A stretch of DNA of 10,249 nt from PALSA-1336 sp964592725 (GCA_964592725.1 CAZQFQ010000045.1:1-10249), one strand, 5' to 3'; counted from the stretch's first letter, positions 1 to 5,970 are shown. Notes: generated by a model not told the origin, from the sequence alone. Translations and numbers: made by a program.

Positions 1-100
1 AACCCGGTCTACATGCACCCCATGCATGCGTACTACCGGTATACTACAGCCCGATTATTTGTTTACTCAAAGCATTATAGCTAAAAATTTAATAATTATC

Positions 101-146
101 AATTTATTTACACTTACGCTCGGCCGAGCGTAAGTGTAAATAAATT
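101..146. repeat. 46-bp perfect palindrome without spacer
   Basis: The two 23-nt halves are exact reverse complements and meet at a central GGCC. The outer parts are AT-rich and the core is GC-rich (TTACGCTCGGCCGAGCGTAA). It lies 40 bp upstream of the maf start and just before its -35 region. In RNA it would form a long hairpin followed by AGTTTTAG, so it may terminate an upstream transcript. In DNA it could extrude as a cruciform. The 100 bases before it hold no gene I can support. Confidence 0.85.
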
Positions 147-150
147 AGTT

Positions 151-179
151 TTAGAGATTATGGATTTTTATGCTAAAAT
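151..179 (+). promoter_or_regulatory. Predicted maf promoter placing the transcript start at the start codon
   Basis: There is an extended -10 (TGCTAAAAT, hexamer 174-179) and a weak -35 (TTAGAG, 151-156) at 17-bp spacing. Transcription would start about 7 nt after the -10, at the ATG itself (186). No Shine-Dalgarno sequence is present, so the message is probably leaderless. Confidence 0.6.
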
Positions 180-185
180 TACTTT

Positions 186-764
186 ATGATGAAGCGGCAA
201 ATTATATTAGCTTCCACATCGCCAAGAAGGCTGGAGTTACTCAGGCTTTTAAGGATAAAGTTTAAAGCCGTTGATTCCGGTTATGAGGAAGTTGTTAATC
301 CCAGGCTAAATCATTACGATTTGGTAAAGTTTTTGGCTTTGGGCAAAGCACGGGCCGCCGCAAGAAAATATCCTAAGGACGTCATAATCGCGGCCGATAC
401 TATGGTTTCGTTCCGCGGCAAGATCATCGGCAAGCCAAAAAACGCGAAGGATGCGGAAAAAATGCTTAAAAGTTTTAGCGGTAAAGCGCAGGACGTTATT
501 ACCGGCGTGGCGGTTTTGGACGCCCAAACCAAACAAGTTGTAACGGCTACGGACAAGATCAGGGTTTATTTTAAAAAATTATCCGCCAGCGAGATATCGA
601 AATATATCAAAAGCGGCGAGCCGTTTGATAAAGCCGGCGCCTACGGCCCGCAGGGGCTCGGGTTTAATTTAATCAATAAAATTGAGGGCGACTTTACCAA
701 CATCCTCGGCCTGCCGATGGTAATTGTCTTTAACGCGCTGGAAAAGTTGGGTGTTAAAATTTAA
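186..764 (+). CDS. maf: Maf family nucleoside triphosphate pyrophosphatase
   Basis: This is a cytoplasmic house-cleaning enzyme. Maf/YhdE family members hydrolyse dTTP, UTP or modified nucleotides to the monophosphate and pyrophosphate, and are also linked to septum formation. The 192 residues match the usual family length. The N-terminal LASTSPRRLELL holds the SxRR phosphate-binding motif (about residues 9-20). AADTMV (about 69-74) carries the metal- and base-contacting Asp, GKP follows, and a late FDKAGAYGPQG (about 146-156) is the conserved Lys-Gly stretch. Two adjacent ATG codons (186 and 189) could start it. Neither has an SD, and the promoter suggests leaderless translation from the first. 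The family is secure; the exact nucleotide preference cannot be read from sequence. Confidence 0.95.
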   Translation: MMKRQIILASTSPRRLELLRLLRIKFKAVDSGYEEVVNPRLNHYDLVKFLALGKARAAARKYPKDVIIAADTMVSFRGKIIGKPKNAKDAEKMLKSFSGKAQDVITGVAVLDAQTKQVVTATDKIRVYFKKLSASEISKYIKSGEPFDKAGAYGPQGLGFNLINKIEGDFTNILGLPMVIVFNALEKLGVKI

Positions 765-824
765 AAATTTATTATACCATAAAAATGAATTGGAAGATGG
801 GACACATCCTCCAGAGTGACAATT

Positions 825-1364
825 ATGATATTAAAAGGCAAAAAAGTTATATTAAGACCGATAAAAATGAGCGATGCCCCGCGTTTTGTGAAGTGGCTAA
901 ATGACCGAGAAGTCTATCAGTATCTACAGGCGCATGACCGCCGCTTAACCTTGAAAAAAGAATTAAAATGGATCAAACAGAATTTAAAAGATCTTGCAAA
1001 AAAGAATTTTGCAATAGAAACCCTTGAACACCAGCATATCGGCTCGGTTAGCCTTGATGTGAATAAAGAGAATAATCGTGCAATTTTTGGAATTTTCATC
1101 GGAGACAGAAATTATTGGAACCGCGGTTGCGGCACGGATGCGGCAAGGACGATAATTAATTACGGATTTAGCACCCTTAAATTGCACCGCGTTGAACTGG
1201 ACGTGATGATATACAATGAGCGGGCAATAAAAGTTTATAAACGTCTAGGTTTCAAACTTGAAGGCCGGTTGCGTGACCGCAATCGCTACCTCGGGAAATT
1301 TTATGACGTTCTGCGTATGTCAATATTAGAACGAGAATGGAAAAAGAAAAATAATATTAAATAA
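825..1364 (+). CDS. GNAT N-acetyltransferase, RimJ/RimL/SpeG-like
   Basis: This is an acetyl-CoA-dependent acyltransferase of 179 residues. The opening MILKGKKVILRPI is the usual first strand of the Acetyltransf_3 group. The acetyl-CoA pyrophosphate loop is seen as NRGCGTDAARTIINYGF, a variant of R/Q-x-x-G-x-G/A. It is followed by the typical LHRVELDVMIYNERAIKVYKRLGF segment and a GRLRDRNRYLGKFYD tail as in RimL and SpeG proteins. The substrate is unknown: a ribosomal protein N-terminus, a polyamine or an amino sugar are all possible. A GTG at 816 would add three residues; I chose the ATG at 825 because the family usually starts with M-x-L-x-G-x-x-V. The 60-bp gap from maf holds a small hairpin (791-813). 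The spacing would allow cotranscription with maf. Confidence 0.9.
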   Translation: MILKGKKVILRPIKMSDAPRFVKWLNDREVYQYLQAHDRRLTLKKELKWIKQNLKDLAKKNFAIETLEHQHIGSVSLDVNKENNRAIFGIFIGDRNYWNRGCGTDAARTIINYGFSTLKLHRVELDVMIYNERAIKVYKRLGFKLEGRLRDRNRYLGKFYDVLRMSILEREWKKKNNIK

Positions 1365-1374
1365 TTTATTTTCG

Positions 1375-1466
1375 GGCGTCATTCTGAGGGCAGTAGCATC
1401 CGAGACCGAAGAATCTTTTCTCTAAATTTGAGATCCTTCGTCGGCTGCACTCCTCAGGATGACGCC
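1375..1466. repeat. 92-bp imperfect inverted repeat, copy 1 of a dispersed element
   Basis: The ends are GGCGTCATTCTGAGG and its near reverse complement CCTCAGGATGACGCC. Inside is a second pair, GAAGAATCT against GAGATCCTTC. It fills the gap between the acetyltransferase stop and the purH Shine-Dalgarno. A second copy in the opposite orientation lies at 8599-8688. It resembles the GTCATTCTGAG...GAAGAATC palindromes that I know from many unrelated bacterial genomes. Confidence 0.85.
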
Positions 1467-1481
1467 GATAGGAGCAGTTAA

Positions 1482-3233
1482 ATGAAAACAGCGTTGATAT
1501 CAGTTTATAATAAGAACGGGATTGTGGAATTTGTCAAAGAGTTGGTAAGGTTGGATTTTAATATTTTGGCCAGCGGCGGAACGGCTAAGGAATTGTCATC
1601 GGCAGGGATAAAAGTGGCGGATGTCGCTTCGCTTGTCGGCGGCGGGGCGATTTTGGGGCATCGGGTGGTTACGTTATCGCGGGAAATCCACGCGGGCTTG
1701 CTGGCGCGGGATGTTAAGGAAGATAGGGATGAGCTGGAGAAGTTGAAAATTCCGTGGATAGATTTGGTGTGCGTGGACCTATATCCGCTGGAGCAGGAAA
1801 TTGCTAAATGGGATCGGGAGACCCTCACCCCTAACCCCTCTCCCAAAGGGAGAGGGGAAGGTATTGCTGATGAAGCGAGAGACGCAGTGATTGAGAAGAC
1901 GGATGTCGGCGGGCCGACAATGTTACGGAGCGCGGCCAAGGGGCGGAGGATTGTGGTTTGTGATCCGAGCGATAGAATGCGCGTAATTGAATGGCTAAAA
2001 AACGGCGAGGCGGATAAAGAAAATTTTATATCATCGCTCGTTGCCAAATCCGAAGCTGTGGTGGCGGATTATTGTTTGGTTTCGGCGCGGTACCATTCCG
2101 CGGGAAAATATGAAGGAATGGTGGGGAGGCAAATCGCTCAGTGTAAATACGGCGAGAACGGGTACCAGACGCCGGCGGGGTTGTATGGGGGACAATCTTT
2201 AATCCTTGATCCTTTATCCTTAACCCAATTCAAAGTGCTTGCCGGCACGGCGCCGAGTTATAATAATTGGGCGGACGTTGATAGGCTACTGCAAACCATG
2301 ACGCACATTGCGGCGGGGGTTGAGGTAAATAAAATTACCCTCTCTGCCCTTCGGGCATCTCCCCCAGAGGGGGAGAACTCCGTGGAAGCGCCGATGATTG
2401 CCGTTGGGGTTAAGCACGGGAATCCTTGCGGAGCGGCGGTTAGCGGCGATCCGTCAGTTGCCATCCAAAAAATGTTGGAAGGGGATTTGCGCGCGATTTT
2501 CGGCGGGCTGGTTATGGTAAATTTTCCGGTGGATGAAAAGTTGGCGGAAGTTTTGTTAACACATAAGATGGAATCCGGTAGGCGTTTATTAGACGGCATA
2601 ATCGCACCGTCGTTTACCTCGGGGGCGATTGATTTGCTTAAGCGCAAAGGCGACAAGTGCCGGTTTTTGGTTAATCCGGCTTTGGCGAATTTATCTAAAA
2701 ATTCCATTGACAGCCATCAGCGCTTCCGTTACGTGCGCGGGGGATTTTTGGCCCAGCCGAATTATACATTTGTCTTGGATTTGGCCCGAGGGTTACCCTC
2801 GGACCGGAGCGGTTCGGAAGCCGAGGGTAACCCTCGGCCGGAGGTTATCGGCAAATTATCCGATCAACAAAAATCAGATTTGATTTTAGCCTGGGCGATT
2901 GGATCAACCTCAAACAGTAACACCGTTACTTTGGTCAAAGACGGAATGTTAATCGGCAACGGCGTGGGCCAGCAGGACCGCGTAGGCTGTTGCCAGCTGG
3001 CAATTAAACGTGCGACTGACGCGGGACATCAAACTAAAGATGCCGTAGCTTACAGCGACAGTTTTTTTCCTTTTGTGGACGGCGTGCAAACTTTGGCCGA
3101 TGCCGGAATAAAAGCAATTTTTGCCACCAGCGGCAGCGTGCGCGATAAAGAGGTAAAAGATTTTTGCCGGGAGAAAAACATCAGCCTATATATGTTGCCC
3201 GACAGCGAAGTCAGGGGCTTTTTTGGCCATTAA
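1482..3233 (+). CDS. purH: Bifunctional AICAR transformylase / IMP cyclohydrolase with three repeat-encoded inserts
   Basis: This cytoplasmic enzyme catalyses the last two steps of de novo purine synthesis: formyl transfer from 10-formyl-THF to AICAR, then closure to IMP. Residues 1 to about 200 are the cyclohydrolase (MGS-like) domain, with ALISVYNKNGIVEF, HRVVTLSREIHAGLLAR and TDVGGPTMLRSAAK. The transformylase half shows KYGENGYQTP, PSYNNWADVD, the catalytic VKHGNPCG (Lys-His at 311-312), AIFGGLV, DGIIAPS, NGVGQQDRV and SDSFFPFVDG. At 583 residues it is about 50-60 longer than usual. The excess is three segments (about 113-127, 286-301 and 437-453), each encoded by a GC-rich palindrome listed separately. 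The frame stays open and all core motifs are intact, so it is probably functional. A GGAG (1471-1474) lies 7 nt before the ATG. No other pur gene is nearby. Confidence 0.96.
   Translation: MKTALISVYNKNGIVEFVKELVRLDFNILASGGTAKELSSAGIKVADVASLVGGGAILGHRVVTLSREIHAGLLARDVKEDRDELEKLKIPWIDLVCVDLYPLEQEIAKWDRETLTPNPSPKGRGEGIADEARDAVIEKTDVGGPTMLRSAAKGRRIVVCDPSDRMRVIEWLKNGEADKENFISSLVAKSEAVVADYCLVSARYHSAGKYEGMVGRQIAQCKYGENGYQTPAGLYGGQSLILDPLSLTQFKVLAGTAPSYNNWADVDRLLQTMTHIAAGVEVNKITLSALRASPPEGENSVEAPMIAVGVKHGNPCGAAVSGDPSVAIQKMLEGDLRAIFGGLVMVNFPVDEKLAEVLLTHKMESGRRLLDGIIAPSFTSGAIDLLKRKGDKCRFLVNPALANLSKNSIDSHQRFRYVRGGFLAQPNYTFVLDLARGLPSDRSGSEAEGNPRPEVIGKLSDQQKSDLILAWAIGSTSNSNTVTLVKDGMLIGNGVGQQDRVGCCQLAIKRATDAGHQTKDAVAYSDSFFPFVDGVQTLADAGIKAIFATSGSVRDKEVKDFCREKNISLYMLPDSEVRGFFGH
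1822..1857. repeat. Palindromic repeat inside purH, insert 1
   Basis: A C-rich run leads into a 10-bp perfect hairpin: CCCCTCTCCC, loop AAA, GGGAGAGGGG (1835-1857). Read in frame it gives TLTPNPSPKGRGEG, placed between the cyclohydrolase strand ending VDLYPLEQEI and the helix before TDVGGPTM. This C-rich palindrome type, and the peptide it encodes, are familiar as dispersed repeats in many bacterial genomes. The assignment as an insertion rests on PurH relatives lacking such residues. Confidence 0.8.
2338..2381. repeat. Palindromic repeat inside purH, insert 2
   Basis: Two adjacent hairpins: TGCCC-TTC-GGGCA (2345-2357) and TCTCCCCC-AGA-GGGGGAGA (2358-2376). In frame it encodes TLSALRASPPEGENS, lying just before the MIAVGVKHGNPCG active-site strand, at a point where ordinary PurH proteins have a short loop. 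Confidence 0.8.
2786..2837. repeat. 52-bp paired 17-mer repeat inside purH, insert 3
   Basis: CCGAGGGTTACCCTCGG (2786-2802), an 18-nt spacer, then its reverse complement CCGAGGGTAACCCTCGG (2821-2837). Each 17-mer is itself a 7-bp hairpin with a 3-nt loop. The same 17-18-17 architecture occurs at 8707-8758 and 8794-8845, outside genes. In purH it encodes about residues 437-453 (GLPSDRSGSEAEGNPRP) without disturbing the frame. Confidence 0.9.
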
Positions 3234-3243
3234 AATTAAAAAG

Positions 3244-3312
3244 CCTTTTGCATTAGTGTATCCGCCTTCGCACAAGGCTTCGGCGGACAAGCTAGTACGC
3301 TAGTGCAAAAGG
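3244..3312. repeat. Nested palindrome after purH, possible terminator
   Basis: The outer arms, CCTTTTGCATTAGTGTA (3244-3260) and TACGCTAGTGCAAAAGG (3296-3312), pair over 17 bp with two G-U wobbles in RNA. Inside sits a second palindrome, TCCGCC...GGCGGA (3261-3287), followed by CAAGC. The inner module matches a segment at 8223-8253. The stem begins 10 bp after the purH stop and could end its transcript, although no long T run follows. Confidence 0.75.
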
Positions 3313-3315
3313 ATT

Positions 3316-3325
3316 TGATTATAAT
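3316..3325 (+). promoter_or_regulatory. Possible -10 region for the small Cys-rich gene
   Basis: TGATTATAAT contains a perfect TATAAT (3320-3325), but no -35 is recognisable at the right distance. Transcription would begin near 3332 and give a leader of about 28 nt without an SD. It sits directly after the nested palindrome. Confidence 0.35.
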
Positions 3326-3359
3326 TTGATAGGTTTTGGTTATCATTAATTTTAAATTT

Positions 3360-3518
3360 ATGGCTCATTACGTATGCACCGGCGGGTGCGGCGGGGTCTC
3401 GGATAATCCGGGAAATTGCCAGAGCGAAACCTGTCCGCTTTACGGACAGCCGTTAAAAGAGTGCAGCTGTATAGACGGCATGCACGAAGAAGTTTTTGCA
3501 AATTCCGAGGGGCGTTAA
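3360..3518 (+). CDS. Small Cys-rich protein, putative metal-binding
   Basis: This is a 52-residue soluble protein starting MAHYVCTGGCGG. It has six cysteines, in the arrangement C-x3-C, C-x4-C and C-x-C (CSC), followed by a conserved-looking DGMH. This fits co-ordination of one or two metal ions such as zinc, but no enzyme motif is present. I recognise the overall look (YVCTGGC...GNCQ...C...PL..C.C.DG.H) from short uncharacterised proteins of Parcubacteria and some archaea, and cannot name a function. An in-frame ATG-like start 24 bases upstream would add VIINFKF-type residues; the ATG at 3360 is preferred because the homologous-looking part begins there. No SD is visible. It converges on the S41-like gene through a shared terminator. 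Confidence 0.75.
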   Translation: MAHYVCTGGCGGVSDNPGNCQSETCPLYGQPLKECSCIDGMHEEVFANSEGR

Positions 3519-3530
3519 AACCCATCGTAA

Positions 3531-3587
3531 ACTAAAAAGATATGGGCACTTTCTCGCGGCGTGAAGGTGCCCATATCTGATTTTAGT
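3531..3587. terminator. Bidirectional intrinsic terminator between convergent genes
   Basis: AGATATGGGCAC (3538-3549) pairs with GTGCCCATATCT (3567-3578). The stem continues inward through TTC/GAA and outward, after a 2-nt bulge, through ACTAAAA/TTTTAGT, for about 24 bp in all. A-rich and T-rich flanks give U-runs in both directions. It lies between the stop of the Cys-rich gene and the stop of the S41-like gene, so it can serve both. Confidence 0.85.
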
Positions 3588-3594
3588 GCTTTGG

Positions 3595-4881
3595 CTATTG
3601 GCTGATGAGATCTTTTACAGCTTGAGTTATCGCCGTGTCGCCCGTGGCCGCGGTGAGTTTGGCCGGCCAGGTTTTATTACTAACATCAATATCTGGCGAG
3701 ACGCCGTTGCCCTGTATCGGTTGCTGGCCCTGCACCACGGTTAGGGCGGTTACTAAATGCACCGAATAAACCTGGTTAAAATCAAACTGATCGGCTATGG
3801 GGAAAGGCTGTTCGTTTTCCACTGTGCCCCAGCCGTAAGTTTTGTTGCCGACCAAAATGCCGACTTTGAATTTTTGCAGGGCGCCGGCTAAAAGTTCGGT
3901 GGAGGATTGGTCTTGGTTGTCAATCAAAACGACAATATTTTTAAATTTAGCCAGTGCCGGCAATTTATCAGCCGTGGTAGCAAAGGATTGATAATTGCCC
4001 TGCTGTAAAAATTGGTAGGCAACCTGGTTTTGCCCCACAAAGAAGCCGAGCATTTGTTGGATTAAATCCAGGTAGCCGCCAATGTTGCCGCGCAAATCAA
4101 AAATTAATGTGTCCGACTGGCCGCCGGCGGAATTAACCGTGTCGGTAAATTCCTTTATTGAGGTCGTCGGCGAAAATCGCACAAAGTGCATATAAAAAAT
4201 TTGCGGCGAAATTTGTTTGCTTATTATGGTGGCCTGGATTCCCTGCGCGTCGTAAAGCTGTTTGATGTCGGGTTTGGAAAGCGTGGCGTAAGCGTTGTTA
4301 ATTTTGGCCAATTGTTGTTTGGCCGCGGGCGTATTTTGTTTGCTTAGGGCCGCGGATTGCTGTTGGTAAGACGCTTGGATTTGCGACTGGGTGGCATTGT
4401 TGCCCACTCCCAAATCCGCGTAAAGATTTTGGTTGGGAGTAACATTATTAAGCTCGTACATTAAAGCCTGCTGGCTGGCTTGGGTATAAAGCGCGCTATG
4501 GCCGGCCGGGGAGAGGTTGTTTAATACGTTGGCGGATAAAAGTGAAACGTAAAGATTTTTTTGGGCGATGGTCAAACCGCTCATCGCCTGTGTCATCATT
4601 GTTTCCAGGCCGGTTTGATTGGGGCTGGGCAAGGCCACGTGCTTGCCGAGCAATTTATCCGATGCATCCTGGTAAAGTTTGGTCAGCTGGGCGTCGGAGA
4701 TTTTATCCCAGTAATTTTTTTGGATGATATCGTAAACTTCGTCGGTAAAAGCCAGATAGGTGTTTTTTGGAGGAGGTACGGGTTTATTTTGTTTAATCTT
4801 CGTGGCGGCAAAAACTCCGGCGCCGATAATAATCAGCGCGATCAAAATCCAGGGCAGGTTGTTGCGATTAAATATTTTCAT
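3595..4881 (-). CDS. Membrane-anchored S41-peptidase-like protein with a degenerate J-like domain
   Basis: The protein has 428 residues. An N-terminal transmembrane anchor (about 11-26) is followed by a proline-rich linker and a helical region (42-148). A J-domain-like segment follows (about 152-213: NLYADLGVGNNAT ... INNAYATLSKPDIKQLYD). The S41 core then runs from about 225 to 425. The core shows LIFDLRGNIGG (259-269), the nucleophile segment DQSSTELLAGAL (Ser326/327), TYGWGTVE (348-355) and GNGVSPDIDV. The Lys of the usual GKGTVQ, the dyad partner in tail-specific proteases, is Trp351 here. The J-like part has QNTP where HPD is needed to stimulate DnaK, and it occupies the place where a PDZ domain normally sits. 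The protein may bind peptides without cutting them, or use another Lys. It is probably exported with only its N-terminus inside. The promoter leaves a leader of only a few nucleotides. Confidence 0.85.
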   Translation of the reverse strand: MKIFNRNNLPWILIALIIIGAGVFAATKIKQNKPVPPPKNTYLAFTDEVYDIIQKNYWDKISDAQLTKLYQDASDKLLGKHVALPSPNQTGLETMMTQAMSGLTIAQKNLYVSLLSANVLNNLSPAGHSALYTQASQQALMYELNNVTPNQNLYADLGVGNNATQSQIQASYQQQSAALSKQNTPAAKQQLAKINNAYATLSKPDIKQLYDAQGIQATIISKQISPQIFYMHFVRFSPTTSIKEFTDTVNSAGGQSDTLIFDLRGNIGGYLDLIQQMLGFFVGQNQVAYQFLQQGNYQSFATTADKLPALAKFKNIVVLIDNQDQSSTELLAGALQKFKVGILVGNKTYGWGTVENEQPFPIADQFDFNQVYSVHLVTALTVVQGQQPIQGNGVSPDIDVSNKTWPAKLTAATGDTAITQAVKDLISQ

Positions 4882-4891
4882 GACCTTATTT

Positions 4892-4920
4892 ATTATATCC
4901 GGGATTTATGACAATGCCAA
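4892..4920 (-). promoter_or_regulatory. Near-consensus promoter for the S41-like gene
   Basis: On the minus strand: TTGGCA (4920-4915), 17 bp, TATAAT (4897-4892). The ATG follows the -10 by 10 nt, so the leader would be about 3-5 nt, too short for a functional SD. The -35 box is also the first part of the left hairpin arm at 4916-4927. Confidence 0.75.
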
Positions 4921-5014
4921 ACAATAGCGTTCGACCTTGTGGAGAACCTATTGTTTGGCGGTACTATCCGGCAGAAAAATATCTTCTCCACAAGGTCGAA
5001 GAATATTTTTCTGC
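4916..5014. repeat. Twin hairpins with mutually complementary 17-nt loops
   Basis: Hairpin 1 has arms GCCAAACAATAG (4916-4927) and CTATTGTTTGGC (4948-4959), enclosing TTCGACCTTGTGGAGAA (4930-4946). Hairpin 2 has arms GCAGAAAAATAT (4971-4982) and ATATTTTTCTGC (5003-5014), enclosing TTCTCCACAAGGTCGAA (4984-5000). Both stems are perfect 12-bp pairs with different sequences. The two 17-nt loops are perfect reverse complements. The order is A-B-A'-C-B'-C'. The block lies between the rpmB terminator and the S41-like promoter, overlapping its -35. Confidence 0.9.
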
Positions 5015-5040
5015 AAACCTATAGGCGCTTATATAAATCA

Positions 5041-5066
5041 AAAATCCCGGGCGGAGCCGGGATTTT
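5041..5066 (-). terminator. Intrinsic terminator of rpmB
   Basis: The stem AAAATCCCGG / CCGGGATTTT has a 6-nt loop. Read on the minus strand it is followed by a T5 run and lies 9 bp past the rpmB stop. The flanking A/T runs mean it could also act on the + strand. Confidence 0.85.
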
Positions 5067-5075
5067 GGCATAAAA

Positions 5076-5252
5076 TTATTTAGCTGTTTTAGCCTGCGTC
5101 TTTATGCATCTGGTGCAGGCTTTTACTCTTTTGCCGTCAAAGACCGCGTATTGCAAATTCGGCAGCAGCCTGCGGATTGACGCCCTCATTGAGTGGGAAC
5201 GCTTTATTGTTCTGGAATAAGTTTTGCCGCAAACGGCGCACATTCTGGGCAT
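5076..5252 (-). CDS. rpmB: 50S ribosomal protein L28
   Basis: This is a 58-residue structural protein of the large ribosomal subunit. It starts MPRMCAVCGKTY and ends KACTRCIKTQAKTAK. The CxxC pair near the N-terminus and the CxxC near residue 46-49 form a four-Cys zinc site, as in the zinc-binding (C+) forms of L28. SMRASIRRLLPNLQ is the RNA-contacting centre (in most L28 proteins R-x-F-x-P-N-L). The C-terminus is shorter than in E. coli. No SD precedes the ATG and I found no clear -10 for it. It diverges from the M50 protease gene across 85 bp and is followed by its own terminator. Confidence 0.93.
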   Translation of the reverse strand: MPRMCAVCGKTYSRTIKRSHSMRASIRRLLPNLQYAVFDGKRVKACTRCIKTQAKTAK

Positions 5253-5301
5253 ATGGTAATTGAAGGATTTAAGATTAAATGATTGAAAAATTTGCGAGTC
5301 T

Positions 5302-5329
5302 TTGATAGATTATCATAATATGATAAAAT
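5302..5329 (+). promoter_or_regulatory. Predicted promoter of the M50 protease gene, near-leaderless
   Basis: TTGATA (5302-5307), 16 bp, then an extended -10 TGATAAAAT (hexamer 5324-5329). The ATG follows 8 nt later, so the leader would be 0-2 nt. The -10 matches the one before maf in pattern (TGnTAAAAT), and again no SD is present. It overlaps a near-palindrome, TTATCATAATATGATAA. Confidence 0.65.
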
Positions 5330-5337
5330 AAGCAAGT

Positions 5338-5964
5338 ATGGAAATTATTATAGTACTTATAATATTGCTTTTTTCCGCCATTGTGCACGAAGTTTGCCAC
5401 GGATTGATGGCGGAAAAGCTGGGCGACAGTACCGCTCGGGATATGGGGCGGATTACGCTGAATCCAATTTCCCATATTGATCCTTACGGCACTATCCTGT
5501 TGCCGGCCTTGATGTATTTTGTCCAGGCGCCGTTTACCGCGCACCCGATAATTTTTGGCGCGGCCAAGCCGGTGCCGGTGAATTTTAGCCAGCTCCGCCC
5601 GCGCAAGCTTGGGATGATTTTGGTTTCCCTGGCCGGGCCGCTTTCCAATTTTGCGTTGGCGATTTTGTGCGGACTTATTATTAAGCTCGGCCTTTCCAAC
5701 AGCATAGCGGACCCGATTTTAGGCGACGCGATATTTATTAACTTGCTTCTAGGCACATTTAACCTCATTCCAATCCCGCCTTTGGACGGCAGTAAAGTTA
5801 TAGCCGCGCTGTTGCCGGAAGAATGGCTGTATAAAATTTTTTCCTTTGAGCGCTGGGGTTTTGTTTTAATATTGATATTTTTATACCTTGGTTGGCTGGA
5901 AGCAATTTTGTACCCGGTGGTGGTTTTGTTTGAAAGGATTTTTAGGATTGATCTCGGGCTGTAA
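5338..5964 (+). CDS. Site-2-protease-like M50 zinc metalloprotease
   Basis: This is a 208-residue integral membrane protease of the short, PDZ-less M50B type (like YwhC/Rv-type rhomboid-sized S2P homologues). A first membrane helix (about 3-20) runs into HEVCHG (His17, Glu18, His21), the HExxH zinc motif within the membrane. NPISHIDPYGTILLP follows (42-56). The second zinc-ligand motif FNLIPIPPLDG (141-151; Asp150) lies in a later helix. Further hydrophobic segments are near 92-118, 128-148 and 174-199. Such proteases cut substrates within or near the membrane, for example anti-sigma factors or signal peptides, but no partner gene is adjacent. All expected catalytic residues are present. Confidence 0.92.
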   Translation: MEIIIVLIILLFSAIVHEVCHGLMAEKLGDSTARDMGRITLNPISHIDPYGTILLPALMYFVQAPFTAHPIIFGAAKPVPVNFSQLRPRKLGMILVSLAGPLSNFALAILCGLIIKLGLSNSIADPILGDAIFINLLLGTFNLIPIPPLDGSKVIAALLPEEWLYKIFSFERWGFVLILIFLYLGWLEAILYPVVVLFERIFRIDLGL

Positions 5965-5970
5965 GCACAT

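Noticed and set aside
1..84. Possible C-terminal tail of a gene cut by the window start, with a TAA at 82-84
   Set aside because: Other forward frames are also open over about the same distance, and 27 codons carry no recognisable motif. The palindrome after it would fit a terminator, but that is not enough.
1505..2707. Minus-strand open frames of 180 and 149 codons inside purH
   Set aside because: Antisense shadows of purH with no ribosome binding site or motif.
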